Source: an uncultured Collinsella sp. (GTDB lineage Bacteria > Actinomycetota > Coriobacteriia > Coriobacteriales > Coriobacteriaceae). From it: DNA of 64,000 bases. The first letter of the stretch is position 1. Each line of letters starts with the position of its first letter. The notes under the pieces were generated by a model, which saw nothing but the letters and a program-made list of their open reading frames with translations, did not search any database and was not told where the DNA came from. The DNA lies in the NCBI GenBank assembly GCA_937934165.1, contig CALGZX010000135.1:12912-76911 (forward strand), written 5' to 3'. Positions 37,083-46,751 of the stretch are shown in pieces. The translations under genes and the position numbers were made by a program.

Positions 37083-38126
37083 TTAAAAGCCGTAACGGCG
37101 CGCAAATTCCTGGGCAAGCTGCGATACGTCTTCGCAAGCGTTGGCCCAGGGGGCAAAGTCGGGAGTATCCGAGATGATGCCGTCGGCCTCCCAAACGGCC
37201 TGGTGCGAAAGATCCCAGGGATCGCGTGGCTCGGGCCGGCAGGGAAGGTACGGTGTCTGGTACATGGGATTCAGCAAGAAGAACGCGCCACCCTCGCAGC
37301 GGTTAGCGAACTCGCGCAGCGCACGCACCGCCGGACGCATCTTGTTCGTTTTGAACAAGAGGATTGTGCGGGCGAGCAGGTACCAGGGGGAGTTCTCGAG
37401 CGCATCGGCTCCCACCTGTTCCTCGAGCTGGTGGGCTAGGGCAAAAAAGCCGTCCTCGTCTTCCAGGCGAGCGAGGGCGAGCAACACGGTGCCTGCGGCT
37501 CGGGTGGGATAGCCTTCTGCCTTAAGAACACGGCGGGCGTAGTTGGCAGCAGCGCGGTAGCGGGCGCTCGCCATGCACAGCTGCGAGATGGCCTCGAGTG
37601 TGTGAAGCCACCCGATAAGAGCCGGCTCGCTCACGGTAAGGTCTGCTGCGGTGACACCGTCGGCCAAAACATTATTGGCCCAGTAGTGTGGGGCCTCCAT
37701 ATCGAACCCGGGCACGCTTTGCTGCAGGTAATCGGCCGTGGTCGCCTCGAGCTTCATCAGGTCGCCCAGGCAGGCGTCAACGGGCGTGTCGGCCAGGATG
37801 ATGGCGAGCAGCTGGGCATCGAGGACATACGCATCGACGCGGACAATCTTGAGCAGCTCATCGCGCATGTCGTCGAACAGACGATTGCGCGTCTGCTCGA
37901 ACTCCTCGTCGCTGCCCATGTCCTCGATGCGATGGAGCTCGTCGAGCAGGTGGCGATGAACACCGGCATAGGACAGCAGCGCTTGGGCATGCTCGGACTG
38001 CGCATACTTTTGAGGATTCGCGCTAATGTCGTTATGGACAAGCTCGCGTGCTGCATCGGTGAGCTCGGGGTGCGACGCCAGATAGGTGCGCTCCAGGTAG
38101 GCGGGGATGTAGACGCTCGGATCCAT
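37083..38126 (-). CDS. hypothetical helical-repeat protein, 347 aa
   Basis: Unrecognised. It is helix-rich, with alanine-rich pairs of helices like TPR repeats (for example RYRAAANYARRVLKAEGY and TVLLALARLEDEDGFFALAH), and lacks a signal peptide or membrane helix. The start ATG overlaps the stop of the upstream gene's frame (TAATG at 38124-38128), so the two are co-translated. Upstream of the MurT-GatD gene on the same strand, 45 bp away, so it may be in the same operon. No catalytic motif was seen. Confidence 0.65.
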   Translation of the reverse strand: MDPSVYIPAYLERTYLASHPELTDAARELVHNDISANPQKYAQSEHAQALLSYAGVHRHLLDELHRIEDMGSDEEFEQTRNRLFDDMRDELLKIVRVDAYVLDAQLLAIILADTPVDACLGDLMKLEATTADYLQQSVPGFDMEAPHYWANNVLADGVTAADLTVSEPALIGWLHTLEAISQLCMASARYRAAANYARRVLKAEGYPTRAAGTVLLALARLEDEDGFFALAHQLEEQVGADALENSPWYLLARTILLFKTNKMRPAVRALREFANRCEGGAFFLLNPMYQTPYLPCRPEPRDPWDLSHQAVWEADGIISDTPDFAPWANACEDVSQLAQEFARRYGF

Positions 38127-39202
38127 TAGAGGTCCCCTCCCTTAAATGGAAGTCCCTGCTCGGCTGCGCGCAGGATGCGCTCGTCGATCTGGGAACGCAC
38201 GATGTCGTTGGTGGCGACCCAGGCGGCAAAGCTGGCGTTGTCGGGGGCGCCCAGACCCTCCTGCAGCACCGGCGTCGCCTCGGACAGCGCAAGGACAAGC
38301 TCGTCGGTCGAGCCCGCACCTACGTTGACGCGGGCATAGACGCCATCGGGAAACTCGGTTTGGAAGTAGAGCGCCTCGGCCGCGTGTGGGCACGAGCGTG
38401 CGAGGATGCGCAAATAGTGTTCGGCGCCCTCGTAGTCCAGCTCGCGCCAGGCAGCGCTCATCAGCGCGATGAGCGTCCATGGGTCCAAGTCGCGCTCCGC
38501 GTCCTTGGGACGACGGCGCAGCGGCGTGTTGGCGAGATAGGGGACGGAGTGTGCAGAGCGAAACCGTTTGAGCTCCTCGGCGGGGTATTCGAGCTTTGCC
38601 ATGGCGAGCATTGCAGTGTGGCGGACGCCGGCGGGATCGTTGGGGGCAAAGTCGAGACTGCGGTTTGCGACTTCGAGCGACATGCGATAGCGGCCGCTAA
38701 TGAGGGCGCGCGATGCAAGGGCGGCAAGCCAGCGCAGATAGGGGCGGCGCGTAAGGTCGCCTGCGGCCTCACGCTCGTAGGGGTCCTGCGCCGAGGCGAT
38801 TTTGAGCGCCAGGTCATGCTCGACTTCATCGCGCTTGGATGCCAAGTACTGTACGTATTCCTCGTTGGAGCTGGCGGTGAGGGCGGTCAGCATGCGCTGG
38901 GCATCCCAGTTGGCCGGATCGAGCGCGGCTGCCTCGCGGAGCATGTTCTCGGCAGCTGCCTCTTCCTGCTCTGCCTGGGTATCGTCAGGGATAAAGGGAA
39001 TGCGGTAGTCGACAGCCTCGACCACCTTGGCAATGAGGTGCCCGGCGCGGTCGCGGTCGTGCACGATGAGCGGTGCGGGGTTGCGGGTGAATTGTTCCAT
39101 CAGACGCTCTACGGCGGCACCGTCGGTGAGCGGGATATTGTCGCGGCGCAAGGCCTCAAGAACGAGGCGATGGCAATCCTCTTGAATGGGATCGAATGCC
39201 AT
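38126..39202 (-). CDS. hypothetical TPR-like protein, 358 aa
   Basis: Unrecognised protein that starts MAFDPIQEDCHRLVLEAL. TPR-like helix pairs are visible (AAALDPANWDAQRMLTAL, RYRMSLEVANRSLDFAPND, YEGAEHYLRILARSCPHA), which usually serve protein contacts. I chose the ATG at 39202 because AAAGGAGG lies just upstream; the in-frame start at 39232 has none. First gene of a possible three-gene unit with 37083-38126 and MurT-GatD. The weak likeness of the two hypotheticals suggests an old duplication, not tested. Confidence 0.65.
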   Translation of the reverse strand: MAFDPIQEDCHRLVLEALRRDNIPLTDGAAVERLMEQFTRNPAPLIVHDRDRAGHLIAKVVEAVDYRIPFIPDDTQAEQEEAAAENMLREAAALDPANWDAQRMLTALTASSNEEYVQYLASKRDEVEHDLALKIASAQDPYEREAAGDLTRRPYLRWLAALASRALISGRYRMSLEVANRSLDFAPNDPAGVRHTAMLAMAKLEYPAEELKRFRSAHSVPYLANTPLRRRPKDAERDLDPWTLIALMSAAWRELDYEGAEHYLRILARSCPHAAEALYFQTEFPDGVYARVNVGAGSTDELVLALSEATPVLQEGLGAPDNASFAAWVATNDIVRSQIDERILRAAEQGLPFKGGDL

Positions 39203-39702
39203 GGGGCCTCCTTTGCTGCGGTTAGGGTTCAAATATCTCTATATAAGGTTCTAGTTTACCCGCATGTGGCACACCGGGGGTGCCGCACTTGGACTTGCAC
39301 CTTTGCACCACGAAGACGGATGTCGCACAAATGTCGGCACCTTGGACGACCGAGTGGTATCACGGTGCCGCAAACGGTCGATTTTTGGCGGCGAACGGTG
39401 CATATTTTGGAGGGGCACCGTCCTGCCCGGGATATGTAGTCAACCTTGATAAAACGTTTGCCCAGCTTGGGAGTATGAATGCCGCACAAGGGTCTTCAGG
39501 GATAGAAAAAACGTTTCATCATTGGCGGCTTTAGGTGAATAACTGACCAACCAGAACGGTAAAATAGTGTTTGTCTGAGCGTTGAGACGTTTAGACATCG
39601 CGCATTGTCATCGCCGGCAACGCGCAAACCGGTCCTAACGGAGCCAATTGGGTGCTCCGTTATATACGCAAGTCTAAGAGGGGCTTGTTTAGGAGGCACA
39701 GT
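39203..39702. other. 500-bp intergenic region
   Basis: No gene supported. It lies between divergent units and carries promoters for both. A small hairpin AACGGAGC/GCTCCGTT (39637-39644, 39654-39661) lies 41 bases before the dehydrogenase start. The segment GGTGCCGCA occurs twice (about 39279 and 39364). Confidence 0.4.
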
Positions 39703-40926
39703 ATGGGACGTTTTACCAATCCTCGCGATCTGTACTTTGGTGAGGGCGCTCGCCACGAGGTGAAGAACCTCAAGGGCAAGAAGGCCATCATCGTTTCTGG
39801 CGGCAGCTCTATGCGCCGCGGCGGGTTCCTGCAGGACGTCGAGAACGACCTTAAGGAAGGCGGCTTCGAGGTCAAGCTGTTCGAGGGCGTCGAGTCCGAC
39901 CCGTCCATCGAGACGGTCATGAAGGGCGCCGAGGCCATGCGCGAGTTCGAGCCCGACTGGATTATCGCCATCGGTGGCGGCTCGCCCATCGATGCCGCTA
40001 AGGCCATGTGGGTCTTCTACGAGTATCCCGAGGAGTCCTTCGACAACATCATCCAGCCGTTCAGCTTCCCTGAGCTGCGTCAGAAGGCTCATTTCTGCGC
40101 CATCTCCTCTACCTCCGGCACCGCTACCGAGGTCACCGCGTTCTCCGTCATTACCGACTACGCCAAGGGCATCAAGTACCCGCTGGCCGACTTCAACATC
40201 ACCCCTGATGTCGCCATCGTCGACCCCGAGCTCACCTACACCATGCCCGCCAAGCTGTGCGCTCACACCGGCATGGATGCTCTGACCCACTGCATGGAGG
40301 CCTACGTTTCCACCTGCGCCTCTATGTTCACCGACGCCAACGCTCTGCACGGCATCCGCGAGATCGTCGAGTGGCTGCCCAAGTCCTATGCTGGCGACCA
40401 TGAGGCCCGTCAGCACATGCACGAGGCTCAGTGCATCGCCGGTATCGCCTTCTCCTCGGGCCTGCTCGGCATCGTTCACTCCATGGCTCACAAGACCGGT
40501 GCTGCCTTCGAGAACGGCCACATCATCCACGGTGCCGCTAACGCCATGTACCTGGGCAAGGTCATCCAGTGGAACTCCAAGGATCCCCGTGCTGCCGAGC
40601 GTTACGCTTACGTGGCCAAGGAGATCCTGCACCTTCCCGGCGAGACCAACGAGGAGCTCATCGCTGCGCTCGTCCAGAAGATCCGCGACCTCAACGACCA
40701 GCTCAACATTCCGCAGTCCATCAAGGATTACGCGAATGGTGGCGTGAAGGTCGACGCCGAGAACCCGCAGATGGTTTCCGAGGAGGAGTTCCTCGCCAAG
40801 CTGCCCGAGATCGCCGCGAACGCCGAGCAGGACGCCTGCACGCCCGAGAACCCGCGTGAGACCAAGGCTGCCGACTTCGAGAAGATCCTCAAGGCCTGCT
40901 ACTACGACACCGACATCGATTTCTAA
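39703..40926 (+). CDS. iron-containing alcohol dehydrogenase
   Basis: A 407-residue group III (Fe-dependent) alcohol dehydrogenase, NAD(P)-linked, cytosolic. The nucleotide site is AIGGGSPIDAAKAMW. The metal ligands fall in the block TGMDALTHCMEAY and in HSMAHKTGAAFENGHIIHG. It resembles butanol/1,3-propanediol dehydrogenases more than glycerol dehydrogenase. AGGAGG precedes ATG 39703. High codon bias (GAG, CTG, GCC) suggests strong expression. A terminator follows, so it is a single-gene unit beside two glycerol dehydrogenase paralogues. Confidence 0.92.
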   Translation: MGRFTNPRDLYFGEGARHEVKNLKGKKAIIVSGGSSMRRGGFLQDVENDLKEGGFEVKLFEGVESDPSIETVMKGAEAMREFEPDWIIAIGGGSPIDAAKAMWVFYEYPEESFDNIIQPFSFPELRQKAHFCAISSTSGTATEVTAFSVITDYAKGIKYPLADFNITPDVAIVDPELTYTMPAKLCAHTGMDALTHCMEAYVSTCASMFTDANALHGIREIVEWLPKSYAGDHEARQHMHEAQCIAGIAFSSGLLGIVHSMAHKTGAAFENGHIIHGAANAMYLGKVIQWNSKDPRAAERYAYVAKEILHLPGETNEELIAALVQKIRDLNDQLNIPQSIKDYANGGVKVDAENPQMVSEEEFLAKLPEIAANAEQDACTPENPRETKAADFEKILKACYYDTDIDF

Positions 40927-40947
40927 TCGACTCTTGTTATCGTAACG

Positions 40948-40986
40948 AGGGGCTCCGCACGTATCCGTACGGAGCCCCTTTCTTTT
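40948..40986 (+). terminator. terminator of the iron dehydrogenase
   Basis: AGGGGCTCCG (40948-40957) pairs with CGGAGCCCCT (40970-40979), followed by a T-rich tail. Confidence 0.88.
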
Positions 40987-41004
40987 TTAGAGAATGGGAT
41001 AGTT

Positions 41005-42105
41005 ATGGCTGCAATTTTCAATAGCCCCAGCAAGTACATCCAGGGTCCGGACGAGCTGGCCAAGCTCGGCTCCTATGTCGAGCCGCTCGGCGCTAAGGCC
41101 CTCGTCATCGTGACGCCTTCGGGCAAGAAGCGCGTCGGTGCCAAGATCGAGGGCGGCTTTGCCGAGGCCAAGGCCGAGCTGCTGTTTGAGGACTTTAACG
41201 GCGAGTGCTCCAAGGGCGAGGTCGATCGCCTGGTTGCGCTCGCTCGCGACAACGGTTGCGACATCATCGTCGGCGTCGGTGGCGGCAAGACCCTCGACAC
41301 CGCGAAGGCCGTCGCCTATTACCTGGAGTCCCCGGTTATCATTTGCCCCACCATTGCCTCGACCGATGCACCGTGCTCGGCACTTTCGGTGCTTTACACC
41401 GATGACGGCCAGTTTGATAAGTACCTCTTCCTTAAGGCAAACCCCAATATCGTCCTGATGGATACGACGGTTATCGCGGCGAGCCCGGTGCGCCTGACGG
41501 TTTCCGGTATGGGCGATGCGCTCGCAACCTATTTCGAGGCTCAGGCGACGCACGATGCCGACGGCGGCACCTGCGCCGGCGGCAAGGGCGGAATGGCCGG
41601 TCTGGCGCTCGCCAAGCTCTGCTACGAGACGCTTATGGCCGATGGCGTCAAGGCCAAGGTCGCGCTGGAGAAGGGCGCGCTCACGCCTGCCGTCGAGCAC
41701 ATCATCGAGGCCAATACGCTGCTTTCGGGCATTGGCTTTGAGAGCTCGGGCCTTGCCGCTGCTCATGCCATCCACAATGGTCTGACGATGCTGCCCGAGT
41801 GCCACGGCATGTATCACGGCGAGAAGGTCGCCTTTGGCACCATCGTCCAGCTGGTACTCGAGGATGCTCCGACTGAGAAACTCGAGGAAGTCTTGGGCTT
41901 CTGCATTGAGCTGGGCCTACCGGTCACGATGAAGGAACTTGGCGTTGCCGAGCTTACGCGCGAGAAGGCCATGATTGTTGCCGAGGCCGCGTGCGCGCCC
42001 GAGGACACCATGTGCAACATGCCGTTTGAGGTGACGCCCGAGATGGTCGCAAACGCCATCCTGGGTGCCGACGCACTGGGCCACTACTATCTCATGGATG
42101 AGTAA
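41005..42105 (+). CDS. gldA: glycerol dehydrogenase
   Basis: NAD-dependent oxidation of glycerol to dihydroxyacetone, 366 residues. It opens with the diagnostic IFNSPSKYIQGPDEL. The NAD site is GVGGGKTLDTAKAVA. The zinc ligands fall in GMGDALATYFEA (Asp), AAAHAIHNGL (His) and GMYHGEKVAFG (His). It lies between the iron alcohol dehydrogenase and a diverged second copy. Terminator at 42119. Confidence 0.95.
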   Translation: MAAIFNSPSKYIQGPDELAKLGSYVEPLGAKALVIVTPSGKKRVGAKIEGGFAEAKAELLFEDFNGECSKGEVDRLVALARDNGCDIIVGVGGGKTLDTAKAVAYYLESPVIICPTIASTDAPCSALSVLYTDDGQFDKYLFLKANPNIVLMDTTVIAASPVRLTVSGMGDALATYFEAQATHDADGGTCAGGKGGMAGLALAKLCYETLMADGVKAKVALEKGALTPAVEHIIEANTLLSGIGFESSGLAAAHAIHNGLTMLPECHGMYHGEKVAFGTIVQLVLEDAPTEKLEEVLGFCIELGLPVTMKELGVAELTREKAMIVAEAACAPEDTMCNMPFEVTPEMVANAILGADALGHYYLMDE

Positions 42106-42118
42106 ATCAAGCTAAGGA

Positions 42119-42153
42119 AGGGGCAAAGCCGACAGAAGGCTTTGCCCCTTTTT
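42119..42153 (+). terminator. gldA terminator
   Basis: AGGGGCAAAGCC (42119-42130) pairs with GGCTTTGCCCCT (42138-42149), followed by TTTT. Confidence 0.88.
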
Positions 42154-42218
42154 GCTATGGTGCAAAGGGGTCAGGTTGCTTTGTACCAATTGTTGTTGAT
42201 GAAAGGGCGGATTCTCGT

Positions 42219-43286
42219 ATGGCGCTTCCCATGGTTTATGGCGGTCCCGGTCGGTATGTTCAGGGGCCGGGTGAGCTCTCGCGTCAGGGCAGGTATTTGT
42301 CATGGTTGGGCTGCGCTGCCTATGTATTGTTTGACCAGGGCACCGAGGATCGGCTGTGCAGGCAGATTGTCGATGGATTTCTGGATGAAGATCTAAGCGA
42401 GCCGTTCTTTAAGATTTACAACGGTCCGTGTACGGAAGATGCCGTTGTCGAAATGGCCAAGGAAGCCCGGGCCGAGTATTGCGACATGGTGGTGGGCATT
42501 GGCGGTGGCAAGATGCTCGATATCGCCAAGGCCGTTGCGTTTTATGCCGAGTTGCCGTTGTGCGTATGTCCCACGGCGGCGTCGATGGACGGTCCGTGCA
42601 GCGCGATTTCGGTGCTGTATCACGAGGATGGGTCGTTCGACCGCTACCTGATGCTCGAGAAGAATCCAGACTTGGTCGTGGTCGATACCAACGTGGTCGC
42701 GGCGGCCCCGCTGCGCATGACAGTCGCTGGTATGGGCGACGCACTGGCAACGTACTTCGAGGCGCGTTCGTGCGCCGCGGCGCACGGCGTCAACGAACAC
42801 GGTGGCGCGCCGGGACACTTGGCCTTGGTTGCGGCTCGTGCCTGCTATGACACACTCATGGAGTGCGGCGTCGCTGCCAAGCGCGATCTCAAAAAGGGCC
42901 GTACATCGCCAGCGGTTGAGCGCCTGATCGAGTGCAATATTCTGCTCTCGGGTGTTGGCTTTGAGAGTGGTGGCCTAGCGCTTGCCCATGCCATAGCCAA
43001 CGGCCTGACGATTCTGCCCGAGTGCAAGGCCATGCATGGTGAGGCCGTGGCATTTGGCCTGGTGGTGCAGCTGCGCCTGGAGCGTGCGCCCGAGCTTGAT
43101 CAGGTGCTCGAGTTTTGCCAGCGCGTTGGTCTACCGACGACGCTCGCGGAGCTGGGACTTGGCGAGATTTCCGATACCGATCTGATGAGCGTTGCGGATG
43201 CGGTCTTTAGAAACGAGCGCAATATGGCCAACGAGCAGGCCAAGGTGACCAAACAGAAGCTCGTGCAGCTCATGTGCGAGGCATAG
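42219..43286 (+). CDS. second GldA-like dehydrogenase, diverged paralogue
   Basis: A 355-residue paralogue of the preceding gene. It keeps the NAD site (GIGGGKMLDIAKAVAF) and the zinc ligands (GMGDALATYFEA, LAHAIANGL, KAMHGEAVAFG). It lacks the usual N-terminal IF..P.KYIQG form, with MALPMVYGGPGRYVQGPGEL instead, and has a shorter C-terminus. The start context (GAAAGGGCGG) is only fair. A local duplication with changed substrate preference is likely. Which polyol or hydroxyketone it uses cannot be read from the sequence. Confidence 0.85.
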   Translation: MALPMVYGGPGRYVQGPGELSRQGRYLSWLGCAAYVLFDQGTEDRLCRQIVDGFLDEDLSEPFFKIYNGPCTEDAVVEMAKEARAEYCDMVVGIGGGKMLDIAKAVAFYAELPLCVCPTAASMDGPCSAISVLYHEDGSFDRYLMLEKNPDLVVVDTNVVAAAPLRMTVAGMGDALATYFEARSCAAAHGVNEHGGAPGHLALVAARACYDTLMECGVAAKRDLKKGRTSPAVERLIECNILLSGVGFESGGLALAHAIANGLTILPECKAMHGEAVAFGLVVQLRLERAPELDQVLEFCQRVGLPTTLAELGLGEISDTDLMSVADAVFRNERNMANEQAKVTKQKLVQLMCEA

Positions 43287-43436
43287 CTTGGCGCTTGATT
43301 GACCTTGTGCAATCGGGGCGGCGATAGGCCATGGGTTATTTCCCTCAAGGTGCGCCGCGTGTAATTTGCCCGAGGCGTGGGCCGATAGCGTATCATTATC
43401 TCTTGCTTGTTTGCACTGCTCAGGGAGGGGCCGCGC

Positions 43437-44690
43437 ATGGCGCAGGAACACGATCTGTTTGATGACATTATCGAGATCAGCAAGGGTTTCGACTTTCTTA
43501 AAAACCCGCTTGGCGGTGTGACCGATGCACTCGATCCGTCGGCGCCGCAATGGAATCCTGCCGACTACAAGGAGCGTCCGCGCGGTAACACCATTCCGTG
43601 CCTGACCTGCAAAAACGAAAAGAGCGGCTGCACTGCGTGCATGGACGTGTGCCCGGTCAACGCTATCGAGGTCGAGGAAGACGCCATCGAGATCCTCGAC
43701 TCCTGTCGCAAGTGCGGCCTGTGCGCCGCTGCCTGTCCGACCGAGGCAATCATCTCGCCGCGCCTGGCGCCCAAAAACCTGTATGACGATATCGTCTCTG
43801 CTGCCACGAGCCACGAGACCGCCTACGTTACCTGCACGCGCGCCCTTAAGCGCATACCGCGCGAAAACGAGGTCGTCGTTGCCTGCGTGGGCGATATTAC
43901 GGCCGAGACCTGGTTCTCGGTACTGGCGGACTATCCCAACGTGAGCGTCTACCTGCCACTGGGCGTGTGCGATAAGTGCCGCAACACCGGTGGCGAGGAC
44001 ATTTTGGGCGAGGCCATTGCTACCGCCGAGGAGTGGGCGGGTACGGGCATGGGCCTGGAGGTCGACCCCAAGAGCCTCAAATGCCATAAGCGCCGCGAGT
44101 ACGAGCGCAAGGAGTACATGGATAAGATTGCCCGCACCACGGGCCTGACGGTGACCAAGCTCAATCCGGCGACGGCGGCGCTGGCCTCGGTGACGCAGAA
44201 GTTGAAGGCTCACCGTCACCAGATCACGCAGCTCGAGCGCACGCTCAACACCATGTGCGGCACCACGACGACCAAGCGTCGCCGTTCGCTCACGCACGGG
44301 CGGCAGCTGGTGCTCTCGACGCTGCAGAACCACCCCGAGCTTGCCCAGAATATGCAGGTGAGCACACCGGAATGCGATTTTGACAAGTGCACGTCATGCG
44401 GCGAGTGCGTCAACGTGTGCCCCACGTTTGCCTGCGATTTGGTGGGAAGCGGTCGCTTTGCACTGGAGTCCACGTATTGCCTAGGTTGCGGAGCCTGCGT
44501 CAAGGTGTGCCCCGAGCATGCGCTCAAGCTGGTCGAGCACGATGCGTCCAATCTGGTCGTTGTCGACCCCGAGGCCGAGGAAAAGGCCGCTCAGAAGGCC
44601 AAGGCCCACGAAGAGGCCCAGAAGGCCAAGGCCGAGGCAAAGGCCAAGCTTGACAAGATGCTCGATCAGGTGGAGAAGCTCGCGGACTAG
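43437..44690 (+). CDS. polyferredoxin-like protein with four 4Fe-4S clusters
   Basis: A 417-residue protein. Two N-terminal cluster motifs (GCTACMDVCPVNAI and DSCRKCGLCAAACPTEAI, about 63-105) and two C-terminal ones (KCTSCGECVNVCPTFAC and YCLGCGACVKVCPEHAL, about 317-360) flank a middle with further cysteines (GVCDKCRN). The last 40 residues form a charged KAKAEAKAK helix. It may be an electron carrier or dehydrogenase subunit, but no catalytic partner is adjacent. I chose ATG 43437 because CAGGGAGGGG precedes it. A family seen in coriobacteria; role not known to me. Confidence 0.8.
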   Translation: MAQEHDLFDDIIEISKGFDFLKNPLGGVTDALDPSAPQWNPADYKERPRGNTIPCLTCKNEKSGCTACMDVCPVNAIEVEEDAIEILDSCRKCGLCAAACPTEAIISPRLAPKNLYDDIVSAATSHETAYVTCTRALKRIPRENEVVVACVGDITAETWFSVLADYPNVSVYLPLGVCDKCRNTGGEDILGEAIATAEEWAGTGMGLEVDPKSLKCHKRREYERKEYMDKIARTTGLTVTKLNPATAALASVTQKLKAHRHQITQLERTLNTMCGTTTTKRRRSLTHGRQLVLSTLQNHPELAQNMQVSTPECDFDKCTSCGECVNVCPTFACDLVGSGRFALESTYCLGCGACVKVCPEHALKLVEHDASNLVVVDPEAEEKAAQKAKAHEEAQKAKAEAKAKLDKMLDQVEKLAD

Positions 44691-44804
44691 TCAGCGAGCT
44701 CTATCTCTGCTTCATTTGCGCCGCCGCGGTGTCCGGATTCGCCCGGATGCTGCGGCGGCGCTATACTTATACGGTTTGAAGTACCTGTACCAAAAGGAGC
44801 TGTC

Positions 44805-45881
44805 GTGTCCCTTTCCATCGGTATCGTGGGCCTGCCCAACGTGGGCAAGTCGACGCTGTTCACCGCGCTTACCAAAAAGACCGGCCTTGCCGCCAACTAC
44901 CCGTTTGCCACGATCGACCCCAACGTGGGTATCGTCGACGTGCCCGATAGCCGCTTGCAAAAGCTTGCCGACATCGTTAACCCGGGCCGCATTGTGCCGG
45001 CGACGGTCGAGTTCGTCGACATCGCAGGTCTGGTGAAGGGCGCTAACGAGGGCGAGGGCCTGGGCAACCAGTTCCTGGCCAACATTCGCGAGACCGACGC
45101 CATCTGCGAGGTCGTGCGCTACTTTAAGGACCCCAACGTCATGCGTGAGGTGGGCCGCACGGGCGAGTTCGTCGATCCCGCCGGCGATGCCGACACCATC
45201 ATGACCGAGCTCATCCTGGCCGACATGGGCACGCTCGAGAAGCAGCTGCCTAAGCTCGAGAAGGAGGCCAAGCGCGACAAGGAGCTCATGCCCAAGTTCG
45301 AGGTTGCCAAGCGCCTGCTTGCCTGGCTCAACGAGGGCAAGCGCGCCGCATCCATGGAGATGACCGACGAGGAGCGTGCCGCCGCCAAGGGGCTGTTCCT
45401 GCTCACCATGAAGCCCATCCTGTATGTGGCCAACGTGGACGAGGATATGCTCAACGACGATCTGGCGCCCATCGATGGTGTCAAGCCGCTGCCCATCTGC
45501 GCCAAGATCGAGGCAGAGCTTTCCGAGCTCGATCCCGAGGACGCCGCCGACTACCTGGAGAGCCTGGGCCTGGAGCAGCCCGGCCTGGACGTGCTCGCTC
45601 AGGCTGCCTACAAGCTGCTCGGCCTGCAGTCGTTCTTTACGGCCGGCGAGATGGAGGTCAAGGCCTGGACGGTTCGTCAGGGCGCGACCGCCCCGCAGGC
45701 CGCCGGCGTCATCCACACCGATTTTGAGCGCGGCTTTATTAAGGCCGAGGTCATTGGCTACGACGACTACATCGAGCTCGGCGGCGAGCAGGGCGCCAAG
45801 GCCGCCGGCAAGTTGCGTATTGAGGGCAAGGACTATGTCATGGCCGATGGCGACGTCGTGCACTTCCGCTTTAACGTGTAA
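44805..45881 (+). CDS. ychF: redox-regulated ATPase YchF (Obg family)
   Basis: A 358-residue ribosome-associated ATPase. P-loop [11 protein letters not shown] (9-19), switch region [17 protein letters not shown], and ANVDEDML in place of the GTPase NKxD motif, which is why the family prefers ATP. A C-terminal TGS-like domain holds [21 protein letters not shown]. Starts with GTG at 44805, preceded by AAAGGAG. TATACTTAT at 44762-44770 may be the -10 of its own promoter. Confidence 0.96.
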   Translation: MSLSIGIVGLPNVGKSTLFTALTKKTGLAANYPFATIDPNVGIVDVPDSRLQKLADIVNPGRIVPATVEFVDIAGLVKGANEGEGLGNQFLANIRETDAICEVVRYFKDPNVMREVGRTGEFVDPAGDADTIMTELILADMGTLEKQLPKLEKEAKRDKELMPKFEVAKRLLAWLNEGKRAASMEMTDEERAAAKGLFLLTMKPILYVANVDEDMLNDDLAPIDGVKPLPICAKIEAELSELDPEDAADYLESLGLEQPGLDVLAQAAYKLLGLQSFFTAGEMEVKAWTVRQGATAPQAAGVIHTDFERGFIKAEVIGYDDYIELGGEQGAKAAGKLRIEGKDYVMADGDVVHFRFNV

Positions 45882-45892
45882 GGACGACGCAT

Positions 45893-46276
45893 ATGTTCAA
45901 ATATGGCAAAAAAGCTGGCTACATGGGTATTGCGCTGCTCGTACTTGCGGTGATTCCGCTGGTGGTCGCAGCGTGTGTTATCCCCAACATTGGCCCCGAG
46001 GTGGCAACGAAGTTTAACGCCGCCGGCGAGGTGACGCGCTGGGGTAAGAGCTACGAGCTGCTGGCACTGCCGGTACTCAATCTGCTGCTGAGCGTGGCGA
46101 CGTACTTTACGGCGGGACGCCAAGCCAAGAACAATGACGACTCCGCCGCCATGGCGCGCATCGTGTGCGAGCGCTACCTGCGCAACGGTTGCATTACGGG
46201 TGTGTTCCTCAACGTGATCAACGTTTACTTTATGTACTCGGCGATTACCGGAACGGGCTTTGGCTTTGGTTTCTAG
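45893..46276 (+). CDS. DUF1648-like membrane protein
   Basis: A 127-residue protein with three probable membrane helices (about 11-33, 52-70 and 96-118). The extracytoplasmic stretch VATKFNAAGEVTRWGKSYELL fits the DUF1648 pattern (HFN..G..T.WG) found in SdpI-type immunity proteins. Eleven bases after ychF, probably co-transcribed. Function not known; SdpI-like immunity is only a family-level possibility. Confidence 0.65.
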   Translation: MFKYGKKAGYMGIALLVLAVIPLVVAACVIPNIGPEVATKFNAAGEVTRWGKSYELLALPVLNLLLSVATYFTAGRQAKNNDDSAAMARIVCERYLRNGCITGVFLNVINVYFMYSAITGTGFGFGF

Positions 46277-46285
46277 CTTGTCCTT

Positions 46286-46675
46286 TTAAGCAACGAGCCT
46301 GCACGCATATTCAATGGCTGCTGCGAGGCCGCCGCTCGATCGTGGTCGAAAGACTACATCGGCGGCGGCCTCGTTTTCGTATCCGGCGCCGCGAAGGGCG
46401 AGTGCGATACCGGCTTCTAAAAGGAGCGGCAGGCCTCGTTGGCTGGTTGCGATTACGGCAGCCTGATTGAGCGAGCAGCCGTGCGTTTGGCATCGGATGG
46501 CAAGTTCACCTCGCGCCGGGCAAGGGACCAGAACGGCGGCGACGCGACTTGATAGCAATGCAAATGCTGTGCGCTCATCGGGCGAAAGGCATTCAGCTTC
46601 AACGACGACGAGCTTGGGCGGCGCGCTGTTTGTGCGAAGCGTGGCTCGGTACATGCGGACCGAAGAACCCGACAT
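46286..46675 (-). CDS. possible HAD-like pseudoenzyme, 129 aa
   Basis: Not firmly recognised. The layout recalls a shortened Cof-type HAD phosphatase. KLVVVEAECLSPDERTAFALL stands where FDxDGTL would be. Near the end AGIALALRGAGYENEAAADVVF with GGLAAAIEYA resembles the AGxxVAM.NA....AADVVT...DGVA region. The catalytic aspartates are replaced (VEAEC; ATSQRGLPLL for GDxxNDLPML), so it is unlikely to be a phosphatase. CAGGAG precedes the start. It is divergent from a small XRE regulator across a 24-bp palindrome, suggesting shared control. Confidence 0.45.
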   Translation of the reverse strand: MSGSSVRMYRATLRTNSAPPKLVVVEAECLSPDERTAFALLSSRVAAVLVPCPARGELAIRCQTHGCSLNQAAVIATSQRGLPLLLEAGIALALRGAGYENEAAADVVFRPRSSGGLAAAIEYACRLVA

Positions 46676-46698
46676 AGAAAACTCCTGTGTATTCGGGA

Positions 46699-46722
46699 AA
46701 ACGTAAACTATAGTTTACGTTT
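46699..46722. promoter_or_regulatory. perfect 24-bp palindrome, probable XRE operator
   Basis: AAACGTAAACTA (46699-46710) is followed at once by its exact complement (46711-46722). It lies 24 bp before the minus-strand gene and 29 bp before the XRE gene, where an autoregulatory operator would be. Confidence 0.75.
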
Positions 46723-46751
46723 ATGTTCGGCTCCATTTCAAACTCGGCTGC

